Positions 62,191 to 64,000 of a stretch of 64,000 nt of DNA are shown piece after piece. This DNA comes from Drosophila persimilis. Lineage: Eukaryota > Arthropoda > Insecta > Diptera > Drosophilidae. Location of the stretch: contig NW_020825338.1 of assembly GCF_003286085.1 (NCBI RefSeq), positions 186,001 to 250,000 of the forward strand, written 5' to 3'. The notes below the pieces were generated by a model, which was not told the origin of the DNA, searched no databases, and worked only from the letters and a program-made list of their open reading frames with translations. Numbering within the stretch: position 1 is the stretch's first letter; every line of letters begins with the position of its first letter. A program made the position numbers and the translations under genes.

Positions 62191-64000
62191 TGAGATGTCT
62201 ATCCATTATTTGTCCGTCTCCGTCTGTGTGGTTTATCCTTCACTGTTGTCTATCTCTGTGATGTCTGTGTGGATAAATTTCATTATCTGCAAACGCGCAC
62301 ATAAAATTTTGACATCAAATCAATTTCTGTAACAAACTCGGGCTGCCCTCCCCACCCCTCCCATCTTGACACCCACGATTTTTAAGCTTTTCTCCTTCGA
62401 ATATACGAGTATGTATGTATTTTGTCTTATTTTGAATGAATGTGCAAATAAAATTAAATTTAATAGCAAATTTTATGTGACAAATATTGCGCTTCACTTG
62501 ACTGCCACACGACCTCTCTTCCCCTCCACCCCACCATATTTTCGCCACTCTAGCGCCACCCTTAGTCCCCACTCTGCGCACCCCTCGTAATTCCCTTCCA
62601 GACTTTCTTCCATATGAGGCGCATAGCCCACTTTTATGGCCCTCAAATGGTCCGTTGGATCGGAGGGCGTCAGTTGACAACAAGCGATGTGCACCCTGCC
62701 TTTGCTCCTGCCCCTTCCGCTTCTGCGGGTCTAACTGCCGGCGTGCTGATAGCCAAATGGGATTTGGGGAATATGCCAGGACACGGACTCGGACTGGGGA
62801 CCACGAATGGGAGATGTAAATAGAGTCGGGCCAGGAAATGGATCTAGAGCCGGAGCAGAGGCAGAGGCAGAAGCAGGACCAAGGCAAGGCCGCTGCTGAT
62901 GATGACGAATGGGAGTAGCTCGACGATTGGAAAGGGAATGACGAGAAGGCAGAAAGAGGGAATGGGAATGAAATTGGGAGAGTGAAAAGGGGCGTGTGGA
63001 TGCATTAAAGTGTCAAACTGAAGTTGCCCGACGGCGGATTTTCGAGGGCTTGGCCTTTGATTTTCTTTCATTGTTAGCTCTGTCAAATGTTTGTCCCACC
63101 CCAGCCAGCCTCCCACCCATTCTTTCACTCTCTCTTCCCAGGTTTTTTTCGCCATCTGTAACTTTCTCCGGACAACATTTGCCAATGAAATGAAAAGAAA
63201 GAGAGAAGAGGTCAAGCAATGACCTGAGGGAATTATAGTCCGGCACTCCGGCTGATGCATGAATGAATGGTCTGTCGTTTCTCAGAGTTCGATTCATTGA
63301 GAAGATAACTGCTTGTGAATTCATTCTTTTCAAATTGAAGCTATTGAATAATTTGTGCAGATATATGGAGGCATATTCTTACAATAAATGAGTGCTAAGT
63401 GAATGATCTCTGAGTCAATGCTAAATGGTTGCTGAATACCTTGATCAAAACACTGCATGGAACTACCTTTTCTACTACATTATAATATTAATTCACGATC
63501 ACTTATCTTCCCAATAAACCCTTTTCCATGACTGTACTGTGCCAAACGTTTCTTTGGGGACTGGACTGTCCTAAAAGCGCGAATAGTAAATGATACAAAC
63601 TTATTATGTTCAAAAGAAAATCCAAGGATGCGAAAGCTCTGCCAATTGAAAAGTAATCCAATCGTGGAAGCCGGCAGAAAAGTGGAAAATGGAAAGTGGC
63701 AAGTGGCAAGTGGCGAGCGGCAAGAGGCTGGATGGTGAAAGAGGGGTGGTGGGACGGGTCAGCAGGAAGCCATGGAAAGAGGTCACAAAAAGCGCAGCCG
63801 AAAATGCAATATTGCGATTTTATAACACAAATTGCTTATAATCATCCAGCAGCAGCGGCAGAAACTACAAGAACTGCACCACCAACAAACACACCAATAT
63901 AAATACAGCTACACCAACAGACCCACCAACAACTGCAAAAACATCAGGAGAGAGAATCCGTCGAGGCAGCAAGAGCAGCAGCAGGAGCAGGAGCAGGAGC

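Larger units (their letters stand above)
40481..64000 (-). other. Appl: Appl intron 1 (at least 23.5 kb, runs off the window)
   Basis: The acceptor of this intron is at 40481-40482. I looked on the minus strand for an exon reading like the melanogaster signal peptide (MCAALRR...) followed by a donor and found none, so the exon is probably beyond the right edge. The interval holds microsatellites, minisatellites and homopolymer runs, and AT-rich DNA at about 45200-45840 and 54420-54660. No recognisable gene was found. The longest frames, such as 230 codons at 56335-57027 on the minus strand, lack an ATG start or any familiar protein feature. Confidence 0.75.

Overview
This is insect genomic DNA, most likely the X chromosome (Muller element A) of an obscura-group Drosophila. 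Two adjacent X-linked fly genes are recognisable on the minus strand: Appl (the fly amyloid-precursor-protein homologue) and vnd (ventral nervous system defective, an NK-2 homeobox gene). In D. melanogaster they are neighbours at polytene band 1B. The proteins are close to, but not the same as, the melanogaster versions: low-complexity tracts are expanded and there are scattered substitutions. One interspersed element has the ends and internal words of the SGM/ISBu-like elements of the obscura group. The DNA is rich in dinucleotide microsatellites and very poor in coding sequence, as expected for large regulatory introns.

Layout from low to high coordinate, both genes being transcribed right to left. 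Positions 1-42 are the start of a vnd intron. Positions 43-653 are the first coding exon of vnd, with its leader and a candidate start site to about 1080. About 21 kb of non-coding DNA follows, presumably vnd regulatory sequence. It contains a small in-phase coding exon at 12483-12604 that could be an alternative 5' exon of vnd. From about 17.6 to 22.2 kb the minus strand is A-rich and carries poly(A)-like signals; part or all of this is probably Appl 3' UTR. Ten Appl coding exons lie between 22219 and 40480 (last exon to second exon). The signal-peptide exon was not found, so the first intron runs past position 64000.

Within the 12-kb second Appl intron, on the same strand, is an intronless DNAJB12/14-like retrocopy (J domain, one transmembrane helix, DUF1977). 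It is broken by a +1 frameshift. A small transposable element sits just beside it.

The Appl exons in the window encode 915 residues: the E1 growth-factor-like and copper-binding regions, an acidic stretch, the E2 helical domain, a single transmembrane segment, and a cytoplasmic tail with the YENPTY sorting motif. Several Appl splice junctions carry in-frame alternatives: a NAGNAG acceptor, a 12-nt tandem acceptor, a 12-nt tandem donor, and a 69-nt intron with no stop codon next to the membrane. The main points for follow-up are these splice options, the possible vnd alternative N-terminus, the J-protein retrocopy, and a strand-switching quasi-palindrome at about 19.3-19.95 kb. All coordinates and matches come from reading the sequence and from memory of these families; no alignment was run.
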